From assembly GCA_002633025.1 (NCBI GenBank), contig NMRB01000860.1:159979-223978 (forward strand): a stretch of 64,000 bases of DNA, in the 5' to 3' direction. Positions 22,651 through 33,237 of the stretch are shown here, piece by piece. Each line of letters begins with the position of its first letter. Position 1 is the first letter of the stretch. Below the pieces are notes generated by a model, which did no database searches, was not told where the DNA came from, and was given only the letters and a program-made list of their open reading frames with translations. The DNA comes from Notospermus geniculatus. Lineage: Eukaryota > Nemertea > Pilidiophora > Heteronemertea > Lineidae. The translations under genes were made by a program, and so were the position numbers.

Positions 22651-23003
22651 AGGGTGTCCCCAATAGGGCATATTCGCTTGACGGCAATTTCTATATAATA
22701 CTGACGGTACAAAGCTCGGCCCACATGACAATCGGCCGCCTACTCTGATTTCCCGCCCAGGACGGTATTGGGGCGCGGGTACAGTATATGTTGGACAGGA
22801 GACCAGTCTTATGAAGGTGGTGAGGGATAAAGAGTCGCCTAATGCACACTGTCGGGCTTTAAGATTTCAACTGCATGTCAGCTTTTGTAATCGGAATCGC
22901 CGAGGCAGCTGGTTCGAGAATTTTACACCGTGAAACCTTCTCTACCTTCTCTATGCAGCTTCAGTGGTCCATGATGGTGGCTTCCTGTCGATGCCATCTT
23001 GTG

Positions 23004-23468
23004 TTAGTCTGGTTCCCTGACCTCCTGTATGGTGGCGCTGACTGATGGTGCGATACAGAGGTAAGGCAGGCGCCGCGTCGATACTGAGCTAAAAATAGAA
23101 CATTAGTCATGCACTGACCGTTATGGGATATCGGGATTCGGTGAACGAGTTGTACATTGTGTGTGAAAACTGTCAAAATGCTGGGTGTTTTGTATGTTTT
23201 CGGTGCACCAGTATCAGCTCTGCCTCTGCCTCGTTCTGTACAGGTATCGCAAGAGAAATATTTCCGAAGTTGTAGGGTCAAAAGGCTGCACAATCGGCTT
23301 GATGTTCGATGTAGCGAAACATCCTGTTACTAAGTGACGTCACAGCAAAATTGTCAGGATCTTGACAATTTTAGATCACGTGATCAGTATTAACGGTGGC
23401 GCCTGCCTGACCTCTCTATCGCACCATCAGTCAGCGCGACCATACAGCAGGTCAAGGAACCAGACTAA
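23004..23468. mobile_element. 465-bp element with 80-bp inverted ends
   Basis: Left end TTAGTCTGGTTCCCTGACC and right end GGTCAAGGAACCAGACTAA; inverted similarity continues through GCGCTGACTGATGGTGCGAT. No coding capacity. Confidence 0.75.
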
Positions 23469-23642
23469 TCTTGTGTGACCTTTTCCTCCCCAAGAGCAAC
23501 GAATTTACTTGCGTGAGGAATACGACAATAATACGTGACTTTTCCGCTGAAATTCTTTAGCTGAACCGATCAGTAGAGCATGAATGGAGTTTTCATATGG
23601 GGTTAGAAAGGACGAGTGTCTCTTGGAATTTTCTTGAATCAA

Positions 23643-24312
23643 TTAAAGGTGCTCTAGTTCGAATTGTAAACATTACGGTGTGCCACCTATTGTCAAATTC
23701 TGGTACTAACAAATCAGATAAAATCGAATTAAATCTCGCCTTTCACATCTTTTTGTTTGTTTTTGAGCGTAAAATCATCAATATATCTTTATATAGATAT
23801 AAAAGTAGATAACATTAAAGGGACTAGGAAAATTTTTTCAAGCTTCGGTTATTACAAAATGCTAGTCGTTCATGATAAATTCCCACCGTCAATTCACTTT
23901 TTCAATTAACTGTTAATTACTGGCACCCAGACAAATCAGTTATCACCACACCATGGAGCATTCACCACGTCACTGGGAACCTAATCAACATAATACAGTA
24001 CAGGCTCGCTCCATACAAAACATACAGCGAGAGGTTCCCAGTGACGTGGTGAATTCTCCATGGTGTGGTGATGACTGATTTGTCTGCGTGCCAGTAATTA
24101 ACACTTAATTGAAAAAGTGAATTGACGGTGGGAATTTATCATGAAAGACTAGCATTTTGTAGTAACCGAAGCTTGAAAAAATTTTCCTAGTCCCTTTAAT
24201 GTTTAATTGGTATACATGGTGCTGCCACCTGTCCAAGGAAAAATAACTATTATAATCAACCATGCAAATAAATAAACCGTAATGCTTACATTTCGAACTA
24301 GAGCACCTTTAA
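23643..24312. mobile_element. TTAA-flanked element, outer of a nested pair
   Basis: TTAA on both sides, ends AGGTGCTCTAGTTCGAA and TTCGAACTAGAGCACCT. The centre is occupied by another TTAA element (23815-24199). TTAA target duplication is the mark of piggyBac-type transposition; no transposase is present. Confidence 0.8.
23815..24199. mobile_element. TTAA-flanked 385-bp palindrome, inner of a nested pair
   Basis: TTAA at both sides; ends AGGGACTAGGAAAATTTTTT and AAAAAATTTTCCTAGTCCCT. Arms of about 170 bp (including CACCACACCATGGAG and complement) around 24010. Younger than the element it interrupts. Confidence 0.85.
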
Positions 24313-24821
24313 TTCAGTAATAAGATGAGACTATGAATATTCACGAATTCATGACGAGAACTATCTTCAATGAGACTGTGCCTCTCACGGAGGCAGGAAT
24401 CGAACCAATGGTGACTAAAAGTGATTATCACATGACTTACAAGGAATTTCTCAATCAATTCTGAGAATGGCGACTTACGGTACTCCTCTGGATATGGGTC
24501 CCTCCGGTTCTATAAACATTTGGGACAGTCTTAAATGTTTTAACAATCCTCGTCTTGCTGATACGAAAGTTTGGGAACGCATCCACGAGAATTTTATTCA
24601 GTACACTTGCTTCGGTAGACACTGCCGTACTTTGGACAGGACCCCTTCATGGATGGGTCTTGGATTTGTTTGACATTGATTTTAGACTTCTGTCTAATAT
24701 TTCCTGCAAAGTGCACACCTCTTTAACGTATTTCTTTCTGCAATTCGCCAGTTTGAATGTCACGTATTTGACAGTAGAAAGGTTTATATCTGTATCTTTT
24801 CCTCTAAAGGCAAGAATATTT

Positions 24822-25092
24822 TTGCAATAAAACTCAGTCTTATGCTCATAAAACTTAGTTTCTTTGGATAAAATATAGGGTTTTTGACAAAAACTAAGAT
24901 TTTCTCCCAAAAACCTAGTTTTTGTCATAAAACCAACTTTTATAGAAGAAAACTTAGTTTCTTCCGTCATAAAATATAGATTTAAAAAAAATGTTTTTGT
25001 CAAAAAATATATTTTATGACAAAAACCTTGTTTTATACCATACAACCCCCATTTTATCGACCAAAATGTAAGTTTCCGCACTGACCTGTCCA
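24822..25092. repeat. AAAACTTAGTTTTTG-type repeat, inverted copy
   Basis: Same kind of motif array as 7186-7505, in the other orientation; the anchor is ATCGACCAAAATGTAAGTTT followed by CCGCACTGA. Confidence 0.65.
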
Positions 25093-25487
25093 GTTATTCC
25101 ATGAAAGAGTTAAGAGTGTGTGGCGGAGCTTGAGAGAGCAGCATTCCAAGACAGTCAGACCCTTGGTCAGAGCAGGGGAGCACTAACATGACTAATGTAG
25201 TATTCTTTTCTGAAGTTGACATTCTTCAAATCCATACTCTGTGAGAAGTGAAATACGGACATGGACCAAGGATAACCAAACCGTGCAAACAGTAAACATG
25301 CGATAGTAATGAACCTCTTGATAAGACTTCTTTTTGGCCAGTGTCATGAGTATAGCAGGGATGACTTGCTCCATTCATTTGTGCAAATATGCGAACGTGC
25401 ACTTGGGGAGGAGGTTCCATTAAAATTTGTTAAAATGGGTTAATGACAGTTTCAAAATCAGGCGGTCAAAATGTACATTTTGTACTA
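25093..25487. other. No gene seen
   Basis: Unassigned sequence between two repeats; short ORFs only. Confidence 0.4.
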
Positions 25488-26285
25488 CAGGGTGTATCAG
25501 AAAAAATTAGACTCTCGAAAAAATCATCATCAAATAAACATAGAGATGAGTTTTGAAAAACTGTCTATATCCCTTTGTAGAGGTTGTGATTCTGCATCGA
25601 ATGATACCAGTGTCGTTGTTTACACTTCACGTTTCAATGAGCAGGGACCGTTTGAATTTTGAAAAATTGAAGTCCTTTGCGCACGGGAATGCGAGGGTTA
25701 AAATCTGTCACAGTGAATGAAAAGTTTCGACTGAGTTTTACATACGTGCCGAAGCGTTTTTTAAATAATTAATCCCTTCACCCTCTAACCCGGAAACAAA
25801 AAGTTTCATTTCTGAGGTGATCCTCACAAAGTGTGAAGAAACGGACTTTTTTTAATGTGGCCTGACCATTTCTGGCTTGTGGCCAGTGGTGCGGATGAAA
25901 AATGGTCAGGACACAGTAAAAAATTTATGTTTCTTCACACTTGGTGAGGATCAGCTCAGAAATGAGACTTTTTGTTTCGGGGTTAGAGGGTGAAAGGATT
26001 AATTATTTAAAAAACGCTTCGGCACGTATGTAAAACTCAAAACTTTTCATTCACTGTGACAGATTCAATTTTAACCCTCACATTCCCGTGCGCAAAGGAC
26101 TTCAATTTTTTAAAATTCAAACGGTCCCTGCTCATTGAAACGTGAAGTGTAAACAATGACACTGGTTATCATTCGATGCAGAACCACAACCTCTACAAAG
26201 TAATATAGACAGTTTTTCAAAACTCATCTCTATGTTTATTTTATGGTGATTTTTTTGAGAGTCCAATTTTTTCTGATACACCCTG
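25488..26285. mobile_element. 798-bp palindromic element, TA-flanked
   Basis: Ends CAGGGTGTATCAGAAAAAAT and ATTTTTTCTGATACACCCTG with TA on both sides; arms of about 370 bp match with few differences around a GTGGCCTGACCATTTCTGG / AATGGTCAGGACAC centre (about 25885). Mariner-like terminal sequence; no transposase. Confidence 0.85.
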
Positions 26286-26980
26286 TATTCACATTGATTT
26301 CGAAGCGGTAGATTTTGCACTATACGCCTCCGAAGTTTGGCTCTCTAATGCATTTCCCATTAAACTAAAATCCTTCTTTCGCCTTTTTCTCAAAACGGCG
26401 CTGCTTGATTTGAGGACATGTCAACAAACAACTGTCAACAAACCGCGCGAGCCATTCGCTTTAAGCAACCTCAACGCAGAGGTCAGACGGTTTCACCTTA
26501 CTGACTCTGCCTTCAAACGTCAGTGCCCCGTACTTCTTTTCGCGTAGGAATGTCGTCATTTAAGATGGCTGCCTCCTTGTTACACGTGGTTATGTTTACA
26601 CTCACAAAATCATGTGATCAAATTCGACGAAGCTGATTGGTCCATCGATTTGGTTGCTTCTAAAATAGAAACTATTTCTGCCGGAACGACCGAACCGAAG
26701 CACAGCCATACGTGTAATCCGCCGCAAAAAAGTGCAACACAAAATAATGAACAAAAAATGTTCAAAAATCATGGTGTGTTTGGTAGGCTTACTGTTTGGT
26801 ACACTTCTATACTTGACAGTCCGATTATGATTTTATTAGGCTAGAAATCTAGCTGTACATCAGTTTTTATTCATTCTGCTCATTCCGCGCAGAAGTGATG
26901 AGGGCGTTTGAAGCCAGTGGTACAAGTGGAGCAAACCGAAAACGCGGAACGCCGTACCACTGGGCTAGCGAGTTTGGCCT
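26286..26980. other. Dispersed repeat; no gene
   Basis: 26297-26450 resembles 35236-35360 (TACGCCTCCGAAGTTTGGCT, AATCCTTCTTTCGCC), and GCAGAGGTCAGACGG (26476) recurs at 40826. No coding gene recognised. Confidence 0.5.
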
Positions 26981-27547
26981 TTAAAGCAGAACTAGATTCA
27001 TTACACCACCGCGCAAGTTGACAAAAAAATACCTGCCGCGCTGTGGCGTGGCAGGTAGGTGAAATCCAAACGCCCTAGTCGGTGTTGAAACACCGTCTCC
27101 AACCCTGATATTCCCCCGACCTAGACTAGATGGCGCTGTCATTCAACCGCGAGCAGCCGAAGGGCGAGGATCTCCGCATACAATAATGGCAACTGCACCG
27201 GTCAGTACAATGAATGGTCAACAATACATACAGGCCTAGGCCTACATGTCATGCAGTGTCGGTAAACAAAGAGCCTACAGCCATCCCAAACCCCAAAAAA
27301 CCCTCACAAATCGAACGAAGTCGTAAAACGGGAAATGATCAAACCTACCCTAACAAATTCAGAGGGACATATGCCAAAACATTCCAGTAAAATCCATTTT
27401 CCAATGCTACTTCGACCGGCACACAGAACGCCCTTTCGCCATCTTGGTTTCGTACGTGGATAAGCAGCATGCTATCCCGGCATGCAATGTAATTCCCAGA
27501 TCTCCATGTAGGCCTTTATTCTCAGGCACATTGGGCTAGACAGAAGT

Positions 27548-27637
27548 GGCCGGATAGCGCAGTCGGTGAGGGCGTCTGGCTACTTCTTCTACTGTAACGC
27601 CAATCCGGCGGGCGCAGGTTCGACACCAGGGTCGGGT
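27548..27637 (+). ncRNA. tRNA-like pol III module, left arm of element A
   Basis: A-box TAGCGCAGTCGGT (27555-27567), B-box GGTTCGACACC (27617-27627) and TTTTTT at 27641-27646. A D-stem GCGC/GCGT and an anticodon-type stem TGGC/GCCA closing an 18-nt loop (intron-sized) can be drawn; acceptor and T stems are poor. More likely a tRNA-derived promoter module than a working tRNA. Confidence 0.6.
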
Positions 27638-28007
27638 AGATTTTTTACCAACTTTTTGCATTTATTTTTTTGTTTTGTCCCAAGTCTACATACAGTGTAA
27701 CCCAGGAATTTTTTTTCCATAAGTGCACTCTTCATGAAGAGTGCGCGTATGGAAAACATTTTCCTGGGTTCAGTCTACAGCCTATTACTGAGGTTGACTG
27801 GATGGAGATCATAAGATCAGATATTAGACGAGTCAAACTATCTGTAACTTGCCAATCTGTTACGTTTCAGGATCGCTGCTGTGCATGTTCTGGCAAAAAT
27901 ATATGCAAAAAAATGGTCAATGCGGTACACCGCATAAGGGCTATAAAAAAATAAATTGTAAAAAAGTGGAACATGTAAAAATAGTTTTCATGAGAAAAGA
28001 AGACACC

Positions 28008-28094
28008 CGACCCTGGTGTCGAACCTGCGCCCGCCGGATTGGCGTTACAGTAGAAGAAGTAGCCAGACGCCCTAACCGACTGCGCTATCTGGCC
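28008..28094 (-). ncRNA. tRNA-like pol III module, right arm of element A
   Basis: Inverted copy of the left-arm module: A-box complement at 28075-28087, B-box complement at 28015-28025, and a short T-run after it on the minus strand (TTCTTTTC). Its D loop reads GGTTAGGG where the left copy has GGTGAGGG. Confidence 0.6.
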
Positions 28095-28663
28095 ACTTCT
28101 GTCTAGCCCAATGTGCCTGAGAATAAAGGCCTACATGGCGATCTGGGAATTACATTGCATGCCGGGATAGCATGCTGCTTGTCCACGTACGAAACCAAGA
28201 TGGCGAAAGGGCGTTGTGTGTGCCGGTCGAAGCAGCATTGAAAAATGGATTTTACTGGAATGTTTTGGCATATGTCCCTATGAATTTGTTAGGGTAGGCT
28301 TGATTATTTCCCGTTTTACGACTTCGTTCGATTTGTGAGGGTTTTTTGTGGTTTGGGGTGGCTGCAGGCTCTTTGTTTACCGGCACTGCATGACCACGTA
28401 GGCCTAGGCCTGTATGTATTGTTGACCATTCATTGTACTGACCGGTGCAGTTGCCATTATTGTATGCGGAGATCATCGCCCTTCGGCTGCTCGCGGTTGA
28501 ATGACAGCGCCATCTAGTCTTGGGCGGGGGAATCTCGGGTTTGGAGACGGTGTTTCAACACCGACTAGGGCGTTTGTATTTCACCTACCTGCCGCGCTGT
28601 GGCGTGGCAGGTATTTTTTTTGTCAACTTGCGCGGTGGTGTAATGAATCTAGTTCAGCTTTAA

Positions 28664-29350
28664 GCCCAATGTTACATTTCACATACTGGGCCTACATTAT
28701 TAGGGCTAGCCACACACATTCTCCAGAGATCAGCCACCACCATGTTATTGTTGCACAGAAATATTGATCGATTTTTCAAGGCTGGTTATGAATATCAATA
28801 TATCCTTTTTGAATTGAAATTTACGCAATGAATAAGACACACGTTCATCAATACACACGTTTGTTTTCTTTTAATATGTGAATACTGATCGATTAAATTT
28901 CTAAACCTCAATATAGATATTAACAGTTTTTACCACTATTCGTTGATTGTCAATCAATATGCAACAAAAGGCCCTCGCTCCTGACAGACAGTATCAACTG
29001 GCGAAAAACACATCGTGCAAGTTCGATTCATTATACACGTTATAGGGCCTTCTATTCCTTGGAAAATAAAGGTTCTCTCACACCGAAGGTTGTGGCATGC
29101 TGAGAAGTGTCGGTTTATTTCATTCCATCAACGTACTCCCAAAGAATGTGAAATTGATGAGTTGAAAATATCACGAAAATATCAATTGTCAGAATCTTTT
29201 ATCAATACATAATGTACATGTAGTGCAAACACGGTAACCCTTTTTGGCGCCAGAAAAGCAAAAACATTGTCATTAATTTTCCTCGCCGCAGAACTCCTTT
29301 CCAAACAGATTCTTTAGGAATACCTACAGAGATACCTTGTTGAAATCTTC
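28664..29350. other. No gene seen
   Basis: AT-rich sequence without a recognised element; short ORFs only. Confidence 0.4.
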
Positions 29351-29752
29351 CACACTTGACACTAGCGGCGAAATATCGTGCCTCATTTCACCACTAGCGT
29401 AGGTGGAAGGCCGCCATTTTGGATTTTGCCGGCGCGCATGTAGAAATAGTTCGGTCGGCCTAATCACACAATTCTTTCTAATTAGTATTCAGTTCATTTC
29501 TAATAGCACCTGTTATCAACACGAAGTCCTTTTAGTCTGAAAATATTCGCCTGGAACCCAGCAGCACCACTTTTCAACATCATCTATCACGTAGCGTAGA
29601 TGCCACTGGGTTGGCGGTGACACGGCTGGCCTGTTCACGATTGTTAAAAACCTTTACCAAAATGTAGTAATCTGCACTACTTTCAAGATGGAAACCTAGC
29701 ACCTGCGCTAGTGGTGTTATAGAAGATAACGCCATCTATAGTGTCAAGTGTG
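29351..29752. mobile_element. 402-bp element with 9-bp target duplication
   Basis: Ends CACACTTGACACTA and TAGTGTCAAGTGTG; GAAATCTTC is exact on both sides (29342-29350, 29753-29761). Nine-base duplications point to a Mutator-like transposase. A second inverted pair lies inside (CACCACTAGCG / CGCTAGTGGTG). Confidence 0.85.
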
Positions 29753-29917
29753 GAAATCTTCATCAACTACGCTTCGTGTCTTCAAGAGTAGCATTTTGAT
29801 CAGCCAACTGGATTGTCATATTGTAGGTCTGATATCAAAGTAATGAAAATCGGAAGGAATAGGCACTAATAAGGAGGTAAGAAGTTTTTAGGTTAAGATG
29901 GGTTGCAGTGGAATGGA

Positions 29918-30086
29918 ACAGGTGTGAAGGGAAAGAATGTCCTAGGAAAAACTGTCGGGGGAACAAAAGATCCTATTGTTTCATTCTAATCTCTGACAAT
30001 TGGTTTCTATACGCATGCCGCTTATTCCGTCATTCAACAATAGAAGTGGACACTTTTTACAGGGGGACACTTTTTACTGCTACACC
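29918..30086 (+). repeat. 169-bp dispersed repeat, copy 1
   Basis: Identical except for three bases to 63462-63630, with sharp edges (ACAGGTGTGAAGGG to TGCTACACC). One frame is open through both copies (KECPRKNC, RSYC, DNWFLYACRLFRHS). The function is not recognised. Confidence 0.8.
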
Positions 30087-31457
30087 GGAACGCGAGTTCT
30101 CTAGAACTGAAAACATCCTTCATTCCCGGAAATCTTATTTTCATCGGCCAAATCAGTGGAAATAAACCACTGTCTTTCTCGCAAAGCGTACTTTGCCCAT
30201 CAAGAATACATGTACTTAGAATCACTCTAGTGTTCATACCAAGCAGTACGACTAATACGGCTATAATTCATACTGAGGTTTTCAAATATAATTGTCGCCA
30301 ATATGATTGATGATCATATAACACACCACAGCTTAACCACTTTCTTCGGCATAGTTTTCACGGGAGAGACCCCTGGAGGGCTTTGTGCTACGAAAACATC
30401 CTTCACGAGCTCGTCGTCTCTTCCTTTGGACGACATGACAGCGAGGTTTTGTGTACTGCTTCTTATGTCATTTCGATGTATAGCTATGTTATTTGTATGC
30501 TGTTTATATCCTCTACGACTGAAGACCATCTTTACGACCACAGCGCTGCCCAGCGTCTTTCTTAGCTACGAGTAGAGATTGGCCCGACGACCACTGCGCC
30601 GCCCAGGTCTTTCTTGTTGCTACGACTCGTAGTCACTTTAAAAGCAGTGACTGCCTTTTGAGGCGCGCGATCGCGCTCGCGCATCACCGCGCACGTAAAA
30701 TAAATTGAGGTGAATGAAAACACGCGCGCCTGATACTTGAAATGCATTTAAAAATCGCGCGCCTGAGATCTGGCACGTCTGAATGACGTACCCTAAATCC
30801 CCAGGCATTGCCCGGTCAACGCAATGCTCGATACACGAGTCGACCATTGGAAGAACGCCCTCGGTGATTGGTCGGAATCGGACATTTTGCCAATGCAGGG
30901 TGATGTGATCCAATCAGGTTCAAGCTGACATCTCCCCGTCTCACTTCCTGAAAGAACAATGGCCGGCTTCAATACACCCCGGCCCTAGTAAGGGGAATTC
31001 AGTTCAGCTCAGTACATTTGACAAGTGGAATGTGGCTGCGAGCATCAAGCCAAAGATAGGAAAATAAATAAGAAGCAGATGGTCACCGATGTAAAAAAGA
31101 TACTGTCTTTTCATCTCTAAACCACACCGGTTCATTAAATTCAGGCAGTGACGCCCATAGGTGTTGCCCCGCATACCGCAGGCCATGGCCAGTACAATAT
31201 TCCAGTATGTTTCCCGTTCTGATTGACTGAGCGAAAAATTAGGCTCTGCCCGCCCATTGTCATGATCATAAACAGCAGAGACAGGCCTAAGTGGGCCTAA
31301 CCGGGACAAAGCTCATGTGGGTAAGCCGTTTGTCATGCATAATTTATGTCAGTAGCACGTGTATGATTGATAACGGGCACATCACAACGACTAGAGACCA
31401 TGGACAACAACGTCTTTATCTTACAAGGTCATTATTTGCGGTTTATAACCGCCCATA
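30087..31457. other. No gene recognised
   Basis: Unassigned. Around 30500-30630 the words GACCAC(A/T)GCGC and TCTTTCTT occur twice, a local duplication. No splice-linked ORFs seen. Confidence 0.4.
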
Positions 31458-31540
31458 AGCTATACGATACAATTCACTCTGAATGGCAGAATAGTGATGA
31501 TTTTCTCCTACAAGTTCACACACAACAGAAAGGAACGTAC
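31458..31540 (+). pseudogene. Fragment of the 39-kb gene family
   Basis: 83 bp very similar to 39934-40016 of the downstream gene (about 8 differences; AGCTATACGATA...AACAGAAAGGAACGTA). In the gene's frame it reads SYTIQFTLNGRIVMIFSYK without a stop, but an in-frame TAA lies just upstream, so this is a fragment of the last coding part. Confidence 0.7.
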
Positions 31541-32035
31541 ATTGTATACATCTGGCAAAATCCTTCGTTGAAACCAATGAAAACACCACCTGTTTCTGTG
31601 TTGACAGTCAGAATGGCCGATGCGCATGCGCACGTTTTCCGAATCGGCTACTCATCTAGTATTCTCTCGACTCGTATTCTTGGTTCGGGACCGATTTCTC
31701 GGTTAGATTACGCATCCAACTACATGTAAGTAGGACCGAGCTTTTAGCCCTGATCGGTGTTAATTTTGATTTGTTGTCGACATCTTTGTGAATAACGTTG
31801 GCCGGATGTCTGCCAGCGCGTTGGTCACTCTAGCGGACGTCAGACCATATCATTCATGCTTATTCTTCAACATTTACATGGTCGGGGTCTCTTACACAGG
31901 GGAAAGTCTCTTCGTCGAAATGATAGACTAACCACAGCACCCGATCCTCCCATCTTACCGTCTATCAGTGTCGGGCAGATTATTTTGAACAGGGGAGGCC
32001 TGTGGCCTTTCCGTTTAACAGAAGCGAAGCATTTT
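31541..32035. other. No gene seen
   Basis: Flank of the gene fragment; nothing else recognised. Confidence 0.4.
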
Positions 32036-32226
32036 TGACCCGTCACGGCAAAACTAGGCGCATGTCGCTGAGGTGAGCCTCATCCAACTAAGATGACACC
32101 AGGAGAGAATGGAAGAAGTAGATCATTTCAGATTTCAAATAGACAGACAATATTGAAACTGACAAACATTTGGTCTCAACCTGCCAAGTTCAGAGCCACA
32201 TGCGCCTATTTTGTTGTGACGGGTCA
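32036..32226. mobile_element. CGTCACAGCAAAACTAGGCG MITE, copy 2
   Basis: About 191 bp; ends CCGTCACGGCAAAACTAGGC and GCCTATTTTGTTGTGACGGG; same interior words as the copy at 6558-6756. Confidence 0.85.
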
Positions 32227-32257
32227 CATTTGTGTCGTTCGAGGCTTCAGAGTGAAT

Positions 32258-32403
32258 AGAGAGATTTAGAAATCAAATGGTAAACGTTAACGACAACATT
32301 ATATTTGTACCGAAAATGCAGTATGAAATCTGGTGAATGTGCGGTATGAAAAATAACGTAGTCGTGATGTTTACCTTTATCGTTTGATTTCTAAACATCT
32401 CTA
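32258..32403. mobile_element. AAATCAAACGATAAACG MITE, copy 2
   Basis: Inverted ends AGAGATTTAGAAATCAAA and TTTGATTTCTAAACATCTCT, then GGTAAACGTTAACGACAAC; same family as 36705-36856 and 3704-3793. Confidence 0.8.
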
Positions 32404-32888
32404 GTAGGCGTTTATTACCGAACAGCTTTGAGAGCTCTTATCTCACATTTGTTTGATAATCAACTTCTTGGTTGGAAGATAAAAAAGTAATAAGAGTTGG
32501 AGCTGCATTTACAAACTTTCTACCTCCTGCCATTCCGCTGTGAATTCAAATGACACGATGGCGTCGAAAACGCAAAGCTAGTTTCCTTGGCCACCGTCAG
32601 ATTTCGCCTGAACAGCTACGTACAACTGACGGTGTTCATGGGAACTCAGAGCCCCCCGATAAGCCAACGTCAACCACTGTCCTCCTTTTCGCTGCTCTGT
32701 TCGCGGGATTGAACACTTCGATTGGCATTCGCGTTTTCGTTTCAGGGACTATGAGAGCGAGCACGAACGAAAGCAAATCTTGTTGCAGATTCAGCAGACG
32801 GGTTGAAGACAGGTTTTGTGGAGAAGTCAAGCTGCGTATCAAATGGACATCGTCATTCCATATTAATCAATTGTTTTTTTTTCTTCAA
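32404..32888. other. No gene recognised
   Basis: A 116-codon ORF at 32550 shows no family motif and runs into the PLE repeat; I do not support it as a gene. Confidence 0.4.
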
Positions 32889-33237
32889 GATACAGAATAG
32901 CACAAAATTGACACACAAAATGATAATAAGCAAGAAGTCAATCTCCAGAATTCACGAATTTTCGACTCCAACCGGGGTCTTTTTCAAGTGGAACTTTACA
33001 ATCTGAAACTCTAGAAAAGACTGAGCTGAAACCCGAATGTAGAACTAACACCTGTGTAGACAGGATGAGTGAGCAATTAAGGAAAGAATAGTGTCCAAGC
33101 ACCACGGATGGTTGCTGGACCTAATTAAGAGAGACTTACCTGTAAGGTAGAATCAGAAAAGGATACGGGTCCAACAAAGAGAATCAGCGCAAACTCTAGA
33201 CGAATCCACCGTAAAGCGTGTGCACAAGTAAATCCAA
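32889..33237 (-). mobile_element. PLE terminal repeat (pLTR-like), unit 1
   Basis: On the minus strand this matches the 3' tail of the PLE copy at 43847-44890 (words CTGTCTACACAGG, GGACCTAATTAAG complement, hammerhead-like fold). It is followed directly by a second unit at 33238. Tandem terminal repeats of this kind are typical of Penelope-like elements. The last 100 bp (33135-33237) are specific to this unit. Confidence 0.75.
32944..32992 (-). ncRNA. Hammerhead-like fold, degenerate, unit 1
   Basis: Minus strand: stem I TCCA...TGGA, core CTTGAAAA, stem II AGACCCC/GGAGTC, GAAA, stem III AATT-CGTG-AATT, then C at the expected cleavage position. The active core would be CUGANGA; here a U is inserted and G8 is replaced by A, so cleavage is doubtful. 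Confidence 0.45.

Larger units (their letters stand above)
21327..22710. mobile_element. 1.38-kb foldback with GAGCCAA minisatellite arms
   Basis: Inverted ends begin GTACNGNCNGTATTRTATAG and continue AAATTGCCGTCAAGCGAATA. Inside each arm follow ACCCTAATCTGAGAGCC, the (GAGCCAA)n block and an AT-rich stretch (TTTAAAAAAATTAAAAT). The centre has a second inverted pair at 22045-22215 and 22325-22500. It is inserted at the (AT)n tail of the retrotransposon. The left arm has an extra hairpin at 21369-21490 (CCTATTGGTATGCAACAG and complement). An assembly gap lies inside. Confidence 0.8.
26981..28663. mobile_element. TTAA palindrome carrying two tRNA-like modules (element A)
   Basis: TTAA at both sides (26981-26984, 28660-28663), ends AGCAGAACTAGATTCATTAC and GTAATGAATCTAGTTCAGCT. 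Arms of about 660 bp, highly similar, flank a 340-bp unpaired centre. Each arm holds the same tRNA-like module, pointing toward the centre. No protein gene. It shares its TTAA flank and first bases with 45571-46209 and 49078-49711. Target site and structure are piggyBac-like; the class is inferred. Confidence 0.85.

Noticed and set aside
24389-24399. Isolated B-box (complement GGTTCGATTCC) near 24.4 kb
   Set aside because: No A-box at tRNA spacing and no terminator on the minus strand; not called as a tRNA or SINE.
31367-31729. 120-codon ORF as a gene
   Set aside because: The conserved 83 bp is in a different frame from this ORF; it is a fragment of the 39-kb family.
32550-32900. 116-codon ORF
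   Set aside because: Runs into the PLE repeat and shows no motif.
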